Shown: positions 1 through 6,735, counted from the first letter of the stretch. The stretch: 11,244 nt of DNA from an uncultured Saprospiraceae bacterium (GCA_937921525.1 CAKZUM010000227.1:1-11244); one strand, 5' to 3'. Notes: generated by a model from the letters alone, not told the origin. Program-made: numbers and translations.

Positions 1-40
1 TCTCTACTCCCGCTTCTCTGCTCTCTATTCTAAATTTTTT
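1..40. repeat. Degenerate partial arm of MITE family A
   Basis: The pyrimidine-rich block at 18-34 (CTGCTCTCTATTCTAAA) is identical to the reverse complement of the left arm of the 412-bp element at 10811-11222. The preceding TCTCTACTC also matches that element's right arm. The outer terminal motif (TGTCCAGTAGT) that should follow is absent, and the sequence runs into a T-rich stretch instead. The window edge cuts off the rest, so this may be a decayed copy or a different relative of the family. Confidence 0.5.
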
Positions 41-64
41 ATAGGCATATTTGCAAAGAAAAGT

Positions 65-72
65 TAACTTTG
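65..72 (+). promoter_or_regulatory. Candidate -7 box upstream of murF
   Basis: TAACTTTG matches the Bacteroidota -7 consensus TAnnTTTG exactly. It ends five bases before the chosen murF ATG at 78, so a transcript from it would start at or next to the ATG and be nearly leaderless. No convincing TTTG -33 box lies 17-23 bases upstream. The match could be chance, and murF may instead be read from an upstream gene. Confidence 0.3.
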
Positions 73-77
73 TCTAC

Positions 78-1376
78 ATGTCAATTGAGGAATTATATCA
101 AATCTATCAACAGTATTCTACTGTTTCAACGGATAGTCGAAAGATTACTACAGACTGTCTATTCTTCGCCCTAAAAGGAGCTAATTTTGATGGAAACCAG
201 TATGCCCAAAAGGCCATAGCTGATGGCGCTGCCTATGCGGTTATTGATGATGTGAGTTATCAAGATGGTGCTCAATATATAGTGGTCGAAGATGTTTTAA
301 GTACTTTGCAACAGCTCGCTACTCATCATCGGCAACAGTTTGATATACCTGTTTTGGCAATTACTGGTAGTAACGGTAAAACCACTACCAAAGAGCTCGT
401 TAGTGCTGTAATGAGTACTCAATATCCAACCCACGCTACCAAAGGAAATTTCAATAATCATATAGGAGTGCCACTTACCCTACTAGCTATGCCATTAGAT
501 ACAGAAGTAGCGATCATCGAGATGGGGGCTAATCGCATTGGGGATATTGAAATGCTTTGTAAGATTGTACAGCCAACACATGGGGTTATAACCAATGTGG
601 GCGAAGCTCACTTAGAAGGTTTTGGTAGTTTTGAAGGGGTTCAGGTAGCAAAAGGGGAATTGTACAGATTCTTAGAAGACAATAGAGGTATCGCTTTCGT
701 TAATGCAGATGAAGATTATTTATTAGAAATGGCGGGCTGGTCTATTCCTAAAATATTCTATCAGCGTAGTACAGAATTAGATTTGTCAAATCCTGGATTT
801 GAAACACAATTATTAGCACAGACGCCTTTATTAAAAGTTGGATTTTTAAATAAAAAAGGGGAATTGATAGCTGCCCAGAGTCAATTAATTGGACAGTATA
901 ATTTTAATAATATTATGACGGCTATTGCGATCGGCAAATATTTTAAAGTCCGTACGAAGAATATTAAAGCAGCCATAGAGTCTTATACGCCTACCAACAA
1001 TCGATCTCAAATTAAAAAGATAGGTACGAACACCTTCTTAATGGATGCCTACAATGCCAATCCTAGTAGTATGAATAAGGCGTTAGAAAGTTTTCAGACA
1101 TACCAAGTGTCCAATAAATTAGCGATTTTAGGAGATATGTTGGAACTTGGCGTATATAGCATGGAAGCCCATAGAGATATATTATTTAAAGCCAAGCGTT
1201 TAGGGATACCTGTAGTTACCGTAGGTGCGGAATTTCAAAAAGTTGCTACTGCTTCCGTCTTGAATTTTGAGGATACTAGTGCCTTGAAAACATGGTTTGA
1301 AGAACAAACATTCAATGATACTTTCTTTTTATTAAAAGGGTCGAGAGGAATTAAGTTGGAGAATTTATTAGTTTAG
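78..1376 (+). CDS. murF: UDP-N-acetylmuramoyl-tripeptide--D-alanyl-D-alanine ligase (MurF)
   Basis: MurF is a cytoplasmic Mur ligase that uses ATP to add the D-Ala-D-Ala dipeptide to the UDP-MurNAc-tripeptide, the last soluble step of peptidoglycan precursor synthesis. The Mur-ligase ATP-binding loop is present as GSNGKTTTKE, with the lysine near residue 101. It is followed by KGNFNNHIGVPLTLL, EMGANRIGDIEML and TNVGEAHLEGFGS of the central domain. DAYNANPSSM and LGDMLELG mark the C-terminal domain. The length of 432 residues from ATG 78 is normal for the family. I chose this ATG over the in-frame TTG at 51 because the protein then begins MSIEELYQIY, the usual start of the N-terminal MurF domain. 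No mur or division neighbour is visible, so it looks separated from a dcw cluster. It converges on the universal stress gene, with about 160 bp between them. Confidence 0.97.
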   Translation: MSIEELYQIYQQYSTVSTDSRKITTDCLFFALKGANFDGNQYAQKAIADGAAYAVIDDVSYQDGAQYIVVEDVLSTLQQLATHHRQQFDIPVLAITGSNGKTTTKELVSAVMSTQYPTHATKGNFNNHIGVPLTLLAMPLDTEVAIIEMGANRIGDIEMLCKIVQPTHGVITNVGEAHLEGFGSFEGVQVAKGELYRFLEDNRGIAFVNADEDYLLEMAGWSIPKIFYQRSTELDLSNPGFETQLLAQTPLLKVGFLNKKGELIAAQSQLIGQYNFNNIMTAIAIGKYFKVRTKNIKAAIESYTPTNNRSQIKKIGTNTFLMDAYNANPSSMNKALESFQTYQVSNKLAILGDMLELGVYSMEAHRDILFKAKRLGIPVVTVGAEFQKVATASVLNFEDTSALKTWFEEQTFNDTFFLLKGSRGIKLENLLV

Positions 1377-1430
1377 ATAGGACAAACGAAAAGTAAAAAT
1401 TGTAATAGACTTAATTCTGAATGGAGAATT

Positions 1431-1480
1431 GTGAATTGAGAATGCCTATAAAACGTTGACAATCAAGACTCAATTTTCAC
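1431..1480. repeat. Imperfect inverted repeat between convergent genes
   Basis: GTGAATTGAG (1431-1440) is roughly complementary to CTCAATTTTCAC (1469-1480), with a 28-base loop and two unpaired bases. It lies between the convergent ends of murF and the stress gene. There is no T-tract directly after the stem on the plus strand, so it is a weak terminator candidate. The preceding GAATGGAGAATTGTGAATTGAG looks like a small degenerate dispersed repeat. Nothing else is recognised in 1377-1537. Confidence 0.25.
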
Positions 1481-1537
1481 CATACAAAAAACATTGGAAT
1501 AAACACTATTTGTATAATGCTTTATATATTGAAGGAA

Positions 1538-2407
1538 CTAGAAAACTAGTACAGGGATTTGCGATTTTAAGATTAGTCGTTTGGTATTATCGTTGGATAT
1601 TAGCCGTTCCATAATTGATTTATCTCTATTTGGAAAGGCAAATAAATTGGTACTATGTTGATGAATATTCTGTTCGATTGACTCCTCTATATTTTCACTA
1701 GCTAGGTTATGAAAATGAATAAGCTCATCGCCCAATTCTCTAGTTATAAGATTTTTTTTGAACAGGACTTCCTTTTCTACCACTTTGGGATCATTCCCAA
1801 AATAATAAATAATATTAATTCCTTTTACTTTAGTGCTCGTACTTAACAAGCCTCTTAAAAAAAGGACTTCCTTCATTACCTCCACTAGTGGCTTGTCTTT
1901 TTCCAGTAAATAATTGATCGTTAGTATCTCTGAAAAAACTGCATCATCAGGGATTAGCAATACGGGACAATCTACTTGTTCCGCCAATTTAGTTTCTGGT
2001 GTTCCGAGTAATTCATTCATCAAATTAAAATCACTTTTCACACTCAACATTACGAGCATGGGATGTTGATCTTGTACTTCATCAATTAAATGAAATATCT
2101 TATCCCCCTTCCATTCTGGTACAATAGAGGTATGAAATTGGGTAGTGGTATAATCCCACTCTTCTGAAATTTGATTATATATCTTTTCTAGTCGAACCTT
2201 AGCCTTCTTTATCTTCTCTTTTTGATCGCTCATTTCTACACTAGAGTATCCCGCAATTGATTTGTTATGCGGAATAACAATAGACCTGTGCTGCGCATTG
2301 AATAAAGATAAGTGCGCTTTCAAATGCCTAGCAGCATACACTCCATATCTCAATAATGCTTGGTTAGGTTCAAAAACATCTATTGAAGCAATTATCTTAT
2401 TCGCCAT
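1538..2407 (-). CDS. Tandem-domain universal stress protein (UspA family), degenerate ATP site
   Basis: Residues 1-155 form a recognisable Usp domain: the opening strand KIIASIDVFEPN, the AARHLKAHLSLFNAQH helix-strand, and the closing LLGTPETKLAEQVDCPVLLIP. Residues about 160-289 look like a second, weaker Usp copy that ends in SQIPVLVF. Two fused Usp domains near 280-290 residues are common in Bacteroidota. In ATP-binding Usp proteins a G-x2-G-x9-G(S/T) loop precedes the last strand. Here the first copy keeps only the final LGT, and the second copy has SNDNTKR instead, so nucleotide binding is doubtful. The protein is soluble, with no signal peptide or membrane segment. The ATG lies 54 bp after the stop of the sigma-region-2-like gene on the same strand, so the two could be cotranscribed. 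The specific stress cannot be inferred. Confidence 0.85.
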   Translation of the reverse strand: MANKIIASIDVFEPNQALLRYGVYAARHLKAHLSLFNAQHRSIVIPHNKSIAGYSSVEMSDQKEKIKKAKVRLEKIYNQISEEWDYTTTQFHTSIVPEWKGDKIFHLIDEVQDQHPMLVMLSVKSDFNLMNELLGTPETKLAEQVDCPVLLIPDDAVFSEILTINYLLEKDKPLVEVMKEVLFLRGLLSTSTKVKGINIIYYFGNDPKVVEKEVLFKKNLITRELGDELIHFHNLASENIEESIEQNIHQHSTNLFAFPNRDKSIMERLISNDNTKRLILKSQIPVLVF

Positions 2408-2449
2408 AATCTATAATTTTCTCTACAACGGACAAAGCATCTGTTTGTT

Positions 2450-2480
2450 CAAAGTACAGAATTATGTAGATTTCGTCAAA
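2450..2480 (-). promoter_or_regulatory. Candidate promoter of the universal stress gene
   Basis: Read on the minus strand, TTTG (2480-2477) and TACTTTG (2456-2450) are separated by 20 bases. This resembles the Bacteroidota -33 TTTG and -7 TAnnTTTG pair, although the -7 box is one base short. It would place the start about 35 bases before the stress-protein ATG. The -33 box lies inside the 3' end of the upstream gene. This is a pattern match only. Confidence 0.3.
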
Positions 2481-2752
2481 GAACGTTGCGTCTCTGCCGA
2501 AACTTTAGTGGCTTGTCTTAATAGATAGATGAAAAAATGTTTTGGATTATGATAGTGCACTGTTGGAGTTTCCCAAACTAAAGAGAGTGTCTTTTTTAGA
2601 GCATCACTCGCTAGTTGTTCGGAATTGAGCTGTTGGAAAATAAATCCATACAACTGATCTCCGTATTTTTCTAATATAACAGCCACAGCACGTTGATCTC
2701 TATTTTTTAGCATAGAGATAATGTCAGTATCGCAGGACGGTACTAATTCCAT
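2462..2752 (-). CDS. Small protein resembling sigma-70 region 2 only
   Basis: The 96 residues resemble the N-terminal half of an ECF sigma factor. IISMLKNRDQRAVAVILEKYGDQLYGFIFQQL (11-42) matches the first helices of region 2, and ASDALKKTLSLVWE (48-61) occupies the place of the core-binding D-(V/A)-x-Q-E-x-F helix. KHFFIYLLRQATK (71-83) corresponds to the FxxWLxxIARN segment that helps recognise the -10 element. The usual D-x-x-Q-E is altered to DALKK. There is no region 4, and only 54 bp separate the stop from the next gene, so this is not simply a frameshift in a full-length gene within the window. It could be a functional sigma-like regulator, a core-polymerase binder or a remnant. The ATG at 2752 gives the natural sigma-type start MELVPSCDTDIISML. 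The family assignment is by eye. Confidence 0.65.
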   Translation of the reverse strand: MELVPSCDTDIISMLKNRDQRAVAVILEKYGDQLYGFIFQQLNSEQLASDALKKTLSLVWETPTVHYHNPKHFFIYLLRQATKVSAETQRSLTKST

Positions 2753-2791
2753 TTTTATTTATTTGAAAAGATTATTAAATATAATAAATCT

Positions 2792-2805
2792 TAACAGGGC
2801 TGTTA
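2792..2805. promoter_or_regulatory. 14-bp near-palindrome upstream of the region-2-like gene
   Basis: TAACAGGGCTGTTA has perfect 6-bp arms around a GG centre and lies about 40-53 bases before the ATG at 2752 on the minus strand. It could be an operator for a dimeric regulator. Only one copy is seen. Confidence 0.25.
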
Positions 2806-2806
2806 T

Positions 2807-2827
2807 AAAAGACTTTTACTCAAAGTC
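2807..2827 (-). terminator. Weak hairpin and T-run, possible terminator of the ECF gene
   Basis: On the minus strand, GACTTT-GAGTA-AAAGTC (2827-2811) forms a 6-bp stem followed by TTTTAT. It lies about 100 bases after the ECF sigma stop and before the next gene on that strand, which is a sensible place for a terminator. The stem is AT-rich and the T-run short, so termination would be inefficient. Confidence 0.3.
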
Positions 2828-2928
2828 CAAAAAACATTGTAATATAGTAATAAAATAATAACAATATTTAAACAGACTGTCTTTTATTAGCTGAATTACT
2901 TATTGTAGGAAATTACGCCATAGTATAT

Positions 2929-3453
2929 TTATGCTCTCGTAAAAGAAGTCATACCGTAATTCGCCTTGATACTAGCACGTAATTTTTTTCTAGCAAAAAA
3001 TATTCTACTTTTCACTGTACCAATTGGAACATTCGCTTTTTCTGCAATTTCTTCGTAGTGATAGCCATTCACAAACATTGAAAAGGCTTGTCTCAATTCA
3101 TCAGATAGTTCTCCCACCATCCCATTTAATTCCTTCATCATGATAACAGAGTCTCCATTATCAGCACCAGCCTTATTTTCAATGAAGTAAGAAAAATCAT
3201 CGACAGAAGCCATTACTTGATTTCTGGTTTTACTCTTGCGATAATCGTTAATAAAATTATTTCTCATAATAGTAGTGATCCAAGCTTTAAAGTTCGTATT
3301 CTCAGAAAATCTGTCCTTATTTTTAAATGCTCGACAGAAAGTTTCCTGCATCAAATCTTTTGCGTTTTCCTTATTCTTAGTTAGTTTCATTGCGAAGCCA
3401 AATAATAAGTCTTCTACAAGTTTGTATTCTGCATTAAATTCTGAAGTCGTCAT
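2929..3453 (-). CDS. ECF-type RNA polymerase sigma-70 factor
   Basis: This is a 174-residue two-domain sigma factor that would direct core RNA polymerase to a specific promoter set. Region 2 spans about residues 8-78. It includes the core-binding helix NAKDLMQETFCRAFKN (30-45) and the -10 recognition segment FKAWITTIMRNNFINDYRK (55-73). A variable linker rich in acidic residues follows (80-105). Region 4 spans about 112-162, with LSDELRQAFSMFVNGYHYEEIAEKANVPIGTVKSRIFFARKKL, where NVPIGTVKSRI is the helix-turn-helix binding the -35 region. Length and layout are normal for ECF factors. No anti-sigma gene (a small membrane protein) lies next to it, so control must be by another route, perhaps transcription. 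It is divergent from the sigma54 activator gene across 269 bp. The regulon is unknown. Confidence 0.93.
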   Translation of the reverse strand: MTTSEFNAEYKLVEDLLFGFAMKLTKNKENAKDLMQETFCRAFKNKDRFSENTNFKAWITTIMRNNFINDYRKSKTRNQVMASVDDFSYFIENKAGADNGDSVIMMKELNGMVGELSDELRQAFSMFVNGYHYEEIAEKANVPIGTVKSRIFFARKKLRASIKANYGMTSFTRA

Positions 3454-3486
3454 AACAAGTAAATTTAGAGGTTTAACTAATAATTT

Positions 3487-3500
3487 CTATTGACCAATAG
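3487..3500. promoter_or_regulatory. CTATTG-AC-CAATAG near-palindrome upstream of the ECF gene
   Basis: Perfect 6-bp arms surround an AC centre, 34-47 bases upstream of the ECF sigma ATG. The geometry, 14 bp with a 2-base centre, matches the near-palindrome at 2792-2805, but the sequence does not. It is a possible operator, or a hairpin at the start of the leader. Confidence 0.3.
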
Positions 3501-3516
3501 TCCAACGGTGTGCCAA
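3501..3516 (-). promoter_or_regulatory. Weak sigma54-like -24/-12 site facing the ECF gene
   Basis: On the minus strand TTGGCAC (3516-3510) matches the -24 half of the sigma54 consensus TTGGCACG-N4-TTGCW exactly. At the required spacing the -12 dinucleotide is GA (3502-3501) instead of the near-invariant GC. Position favours it: the transcript start would fall about 36 bases before the ECF ATG, and a sigma54 activator gene lies directly on the other side of the region. The -12 mismatch argues against it. Confidence 0.2.
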
Positions 3517-3571
3517 CATTATAACTAATTGATATTCAATACGTTATGACGTAAAGGTGTTTTAAAAATGA

Positions 3572-3605
3572 TGATATTTAATCAAAAATTGATATTTAAT
3601 CAAAA
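3572..3605. promoter_or_regulatory. Two 16-bp direct repeats, operator-like (more copies at 3530 and 3650)
   Basis: TGATATTTAATCAAAA occurs at 3572-3587 and again, unchanged, at 3590-3605, a period of 18 bp. Each unit contains inverted TTGAT/ATCAA half-sites or close to it. A partial copy, TGATATTCAAT, is at 3530-3540. An inverted relative, TTTGATTAATAT, is at 3650-3661. Four related motifs in one divergent intergenic region suggest a cluster of binding sites for a regulator of one or both flanking genes. They could be upstream activating sequences for the adjacent activator. AT-rich composition makes some similarity possible by chance. Confidence 0.45.
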
Positions 3606-3722
3606 TAAAACACTATCTTTCGGTTACTTTTAAGAGCCCACATTTTGCGTTTGATTAATATAGTATGAAGTTAGGCAAGCTAGAATGCTCAGCGTCTCTT
3701 CTACTAGTACTTAAAAACATAG

Positions 3723-6248
3723 ATGATGAAAAATAATCTAACTGAGCGTGGGCTGCTATCGATATACATAAATGCCACAGAAATAGGCAATCGAGGCACT
3801 ATCTGGGTGAATGAAAAAGGAGTGGTAGTTGGATGTAATCAATGTTTTGCCACTCAACTTGGATACTCACAGTCTGAACTAGCAGAAAAAATTATTTTTG
3901 AGGTCAACCCACATTTGACCATGTTTAGTTGGCGAAAGCTATGGCAAGATATTCTGCTAAAAAAAAATCCTAGCATAAGAACAGAGCACCTGACTGCCTC
4001 CAATAATTTATTACCTGTGTCTGTTCATTGGGAATCTGTAGAAGTAGATGAAACGACCTATGCCTGTGGGGTTGTAAAAGACTTAATATCTTCTAGTCGG
4101 TTTGAGGATTTGTTGGATATAGCCTCTAGTACAGCCAAAGTAGCCGCTTGGGAGTGGGATTTACTCAATCAAACTTTCTTCATTACCAAACATTTCCGCC
4201 AATTATTACAACTCCCAGATGATTTTATACTACACTCGGAAACGATAGATACTTTTTTGAGAGATCAGTTGAGCTCTCTTTCGTACAAACAGTTGACGCT
4301 AGCAGCAAAAACATCTATTAAGACTGGTAAGTATATGGAATTGGAACTGGAACTACCTACAGATAACCCAGATATTCCTTCTCAAATTAACTTAGCAGCT
4401 CAACCACTTTTTTTAGAAAATAAAACAGTAAAGGTATATGGCACTATACAGGATCTATCTAGTATATCTGGTAGAACCAATGAACTGTATGTGATGAGTT
4501 TCTGTATGGATTACGCTACGGAGTGTATTATATGGGTAGATGAAAAAGGAATTATTACCTATGCTAACCACGCTGCTGCATTGACTTATGATTTTTTTAC
4601 AGATGATATGAAAGGGCAGCCAATAGGAAGATTTGTCCCAAGTTTTAAAGAAATGCAGTACGCTACTTACTGGCAAGATTTAAAGGAAAGGGGGATGATA
4701 GAAGGAGAGGAAAAACATCTCAAAAGTGGGGGTGATTTTTTCACTGTCTGGGTGTCTCATAATTATATAGCCTATCAGGATCGCTCTTTTAACTGTATTT
4801 TTCTCAAAGACTTAACGGATCAAAAAGCTAAGGAAGAAAGTTGGAAATTAGCAATGACTACCATTCAACAAGCGAGTGATATGGTGCTTTGGATTAATCT
4901 TGATGGTAGTATTTTTTATGCTAATAAAAAAGCAACTGATAACTTAGGGTATACCCAAGAACAATTAAATAAATTAGAAATATTTGATATTTCTCCTAGT
5001 AGAGATCGAGAAAGTTGGGAGGAACACCTGGCAACCATAAAGACTAAAAAGCATGCGACCTATGAGAGTCTAATGAGGCGGAAAAATGGAAAGATTTTTC
5101 CAGTAGAAGTAACGGTAAGTTTCATTTTATTTGAGGAAAAAATGATTATTAGTTCTTATGTAACTGATATTACGCAAAGGAAAGAGGAGGCTATGAAGTT
5201 GGAAATGGCCTATGATGAAATCCGACAATTAAAAGAAGAGATCGAGGCAGAAAACACGATATTGAAGGAAGATATACAATTAGAATACGCTTTTGAAAAT
5301 ATCATCAGTAAGAGCCAAGGATATAAAACGGTTTTAAAGAAAATAGAGCAGGTAGCTACGACGGATGCAACCGTCTTAATACTTGGTGAAACAGGAACGG
5401 GTAAGGAATTGTTAGCTAGGGCAGTTCATCAACTAAGTGATCGTTCTGCCAAATCTATGATAAAAGTAAATTGTGGTTCCTTACCTGCGAACCTGATCGA
5501 GAGTGAATTGTTTGGCCATGAGAAAGGAGCATTTACAGGGGCAATCAATTCAAAAAAAGGCCGATTTGAGTTAGCGCATAAAGGAACTATCTTTTTAGAT
5601 GAAATCGGAGAACTACCACTTGATTTGCAGACGCAATTGTTGAGAGTACTACAAGAAGGAGAATTCGAGAGGGTAGGAGGTACGCAAACTATTCAAGTAG
5701 ATGTAAGGGTGATAGCGGCAACTAATCGAAATTTAGAGGAAAAAGTGCAGCAAGGGAGCTTTAGAGAAGATTTATTCTACCGATTAAATGTATTTCCTAT
5801 CAATAATATTCCTTTGCGCGAGCGTAGAGATGATGTAGCACCCTTAGTTCGTTTTTTTGTAGAAAAATACAGTAAAAAAATGGGAAAGAAGATAACTGAA
5901 ATACCAGAGACTGCCTTGAAAAAGCTTCAATCTTATAATTTTCCAGGAAATGTAAGAGAGCTAGAGAATATCATCGAACGGTCTATCATTTTATCCAATT
6001 CCAACCGTTTAGTGATTGATACAGAGTTATTTAGGCAAGAAATGCCAACTAATGAAGGGTTTCTTAATTTGGATGAGATACAGAGAAGGCACATTATTAA
6101 AGCCCTATCCCAAACAAAAGGACGAATAAGTGGTTTAGCAGGGGCAGCTAATTTGTTGGAGATCAATCCGAAAACACTTACTTCAAGAATGACTAAATTA
6201 GGGATAGAAAAACACGATTATTTGAAATTTGATAAAAAAAATAGCTAA
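3723..6248 (+). CDS. Four-PAS sensor fused to sigma54-interacting AAA+ activator and Fis-type HTH
   Basis: This is a bacterial enhancer-binding protein of the NtrC type, 841 residues, with a sensory N-terminus. Four PAS domains lie at about residues 24-120, 127-247, 262-375 and 377-490. The third and fourth carry the clearest motifs (WVDEKGIITYANHAA; WINLDGSIFYANKKA). A coiled linker follows (about 490-525). The AAA+ domain (about 530-770) has Walker A GETGTGKE (555-562), the sigma54-contacting loop GAFTGA (602-607), Walker B TIFLDE (622-627) and the arginine-finger segment FREDLFYRLNV (680-690). The C-terminus holds a Fis-type helix-turn-helix (about 800-828). There is no receiver domain and no membrane segment, so it probably senses a cytoplasmic ligand, redox state or partner directly. 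All catalytic motifs are intact. The ATG at 3726 is an equal alternative start. The divergent ECF gene is its most obvious candidate target. Confidence 0.95.
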   Translation: MMKNNLTERGLLSIYINATEIGNRGTIWVNEKGVVVGCNQCFATQLGYSQSELAEKIIFEVNPHLTMFSWRKLWQDILLKKNPSIRTEHLTASNNLLPVSVHWESVEVDETTYACGVVKDLISSSRFEDLLDIASSTAKVAAWEWDLLNQTFFITKHFRQLLQLPDDFILHSETIDTFLRDQLSSLSYKQLTLAAKTSIKTGKYMELELELPTDNPDIPSQINLAAQPLFLENKTVKVYGTIQDLSSISGRTNELYVMSFCMDYATECIIWVDEKGIITYANHAAALTYDFFTDDMKGQPIGRFVPSFKEMQYATYWQDLKERGMIEGEEKHLKSGGDFFTVWVSHNYIAYQDRSFNCIFLKDLTDQKAKEESWKLAMTTIQQASDMVLWINLDGSIFYANKKATDNLGYTQEQLNKLEIFDISPSRDRESWEEHLATIKTKKHATYESLMRRKNGKIFPVEVTVSFILFEEKMIISSYVTDITQRKEEAMKLEMAYDEIRQLKEEIEAENTILKEDIQLEYAFENIISKSQGYKTVLKKIEQVATTDATVLILGETGTGKELLARAVHQLSDRSAKSMIKVNCGSLPANLIESELFGHEKGAFTGAINSKKGRFELAHKGTIFLDEIGELPLDLQTQLLRVLQEGEFERVGGTQTIQVDVRVIAATNRNLEEKVQQGSFREDLFYRLNVFPINNIPLRERRDDVAPLVRFFVEKYSKKMGKKITEIPETALKKLQSYNFPGNVRELENIIERSIILSNSNRLVIDTELFRQEMPTNEGFLNLDEIQRRHIIKALSQTKGRISGLAGAANLLEINPKTLTSRMTKLGIEKHDYLKFDKKNS

Positions 6249-6314
6249 TTTTAGTGAACTTTATTTTTTTTATCATAAATGAAGTGAACATAAGTAACTC
6301 GGGGTCGTTCTAGA

Positions 6315-6323
6315 AAAAACATG
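6315..6323. repeat. Left target-site duplication of MITE A copy 1
   Basis: AAAAACATG here and AAAAACATA at 6464-6472 flank the element, with 8 of 9 bases identical. Shifting both by one base (6314-6322 and 6463-6471) gives a perfect 9-bp AAAAAACAT, so the boundary is uncertain by one base. The A-run weakens this pair taken alone; the 9-bp duplication around the second copy supports it. Confidence 0.65.
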
Positions 6324-6463
6324 TACACTACTGGACATTTTTAAGAACAGAGAATAGAGAGCAGAGAATAGAGACAGATTACGTTTAAAAAATGACGAAA
6401 TCTCGTCGTTCTCTAACCGAAATACGTCTCTGCTCTCTGTTCTAAACAATGTCCAATAGTGTA
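6324..6463. mobile_element. MITE-like foldback element, family A copy 1 (about 140 bp)
   Basis: The ends are inverted: TACACTACTGGACATT on the left, and the reverse complement of the right end reads TACACTATTGGACATT. Pairing continues inward through the purine-rich AGAACAGAG blocks to a central GACGA-AATC-TCGTC hairpin (about 6394-6407), so almost the whole element is one imperfect palindrome. The left arm contains a tandem 14-bp unit CAGAGAATAGAGAG (6348-6375) that the right arm lacks. The termini and the inner GATT-CGTTTAAAAAA block match the 412-bp element at 10811. There is no open reading frame that could be a transposase, so any movement would need an enzyme encoded elsewhere. The transposase family is not recognised. 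A 9-bp duplication occurs in IS1, IS4/Tn5-like and IS903-type groups among others. Confidence 0.8.
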
Positions 6464-6528
6464 AAAAACATACATAAAAAACCAAACACTTATGAAAAGT
6501 TGTTCCATATCTTTTAAATAATTAGTTA

Positions 6529-6696
6529 CTAAGGAACGAGGGATAAATAAAGTTTACGATTTAAAATGAAGATTTTTTGCTTTAGACAACTTGAAAAAAT
6601 GAGATTTTATCTAGTATAAATGAACATTTTTTCAGGGCAGTATAAAGGAAAAAAGACCATTTTAAATGTAAAAGTTATTTGTGCGTCGTTCCTAAG
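6529..6696. mobile_element. Second foldback element, family B (about 168 bp)
   Basis: CTAAGGAACGA (6529-6539) is inverted at 6686-6696 (TCGTTCCTAAG) with one mismatch. Arms of about 80 bases pair inward at roughly 70 percent identity. Perfect inner blocks are ATTTAAAATG (6559-6568) with CATTTTAAAT (6658-6667), and TGAAAAAATG (6592-6601) with CATTTTTTCA (6625-6634). The centre is CTAG at 6611-6614. The termini differ from family A. No target-site duplication is clear and there is no coding potential. It ends about 40 bases before the response regulator ATG, so it may supply or disturb that gene's promoter. With copy 1 of family A it accounts for most of the 487-bp gene-free stretch 6249-6735. 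The remaining bases hold nothing I recognise. It is either an old MITE or a large structured intergenic repeat. Confidence 0.6.
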
Positions 6697-6735
6697 ATGG
6701 AATAATTGATTTATTTTTTTGTAAATTACCATATT

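Noticed and set aside
51..77. TTG start extending murF by nine residues
   Set aside because: The extension covers the candidate promoter and repeat-derived sequence, and the MurF domain starts naturally at ATG 78.
2262..2528. 88-codon plus-strand frame opposite the stress gene
   Set aside because: It overlaps two better-supported minus-strand genes and shows no domain.
2462..2752. Frameshifted full-length ECF sigma gene
   Set aside because: The 54 bp after the stop cannot hold region 4, and none is seen in other frames, so a simple frameshift is excluded. A larger deletion remains possible.
2874..2882. AGAC-T-GTCT palindrome as ECF terminator
   Set aside because: The stem is only four base pairs. 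The hairpin at 2811-2827 is the better candidate.
6273..6485. 70-codon minus-strand open frame
   Set aside because: It runs across the 140-bp foldback and its flanks, with low-complexity composition and no family resemblance.
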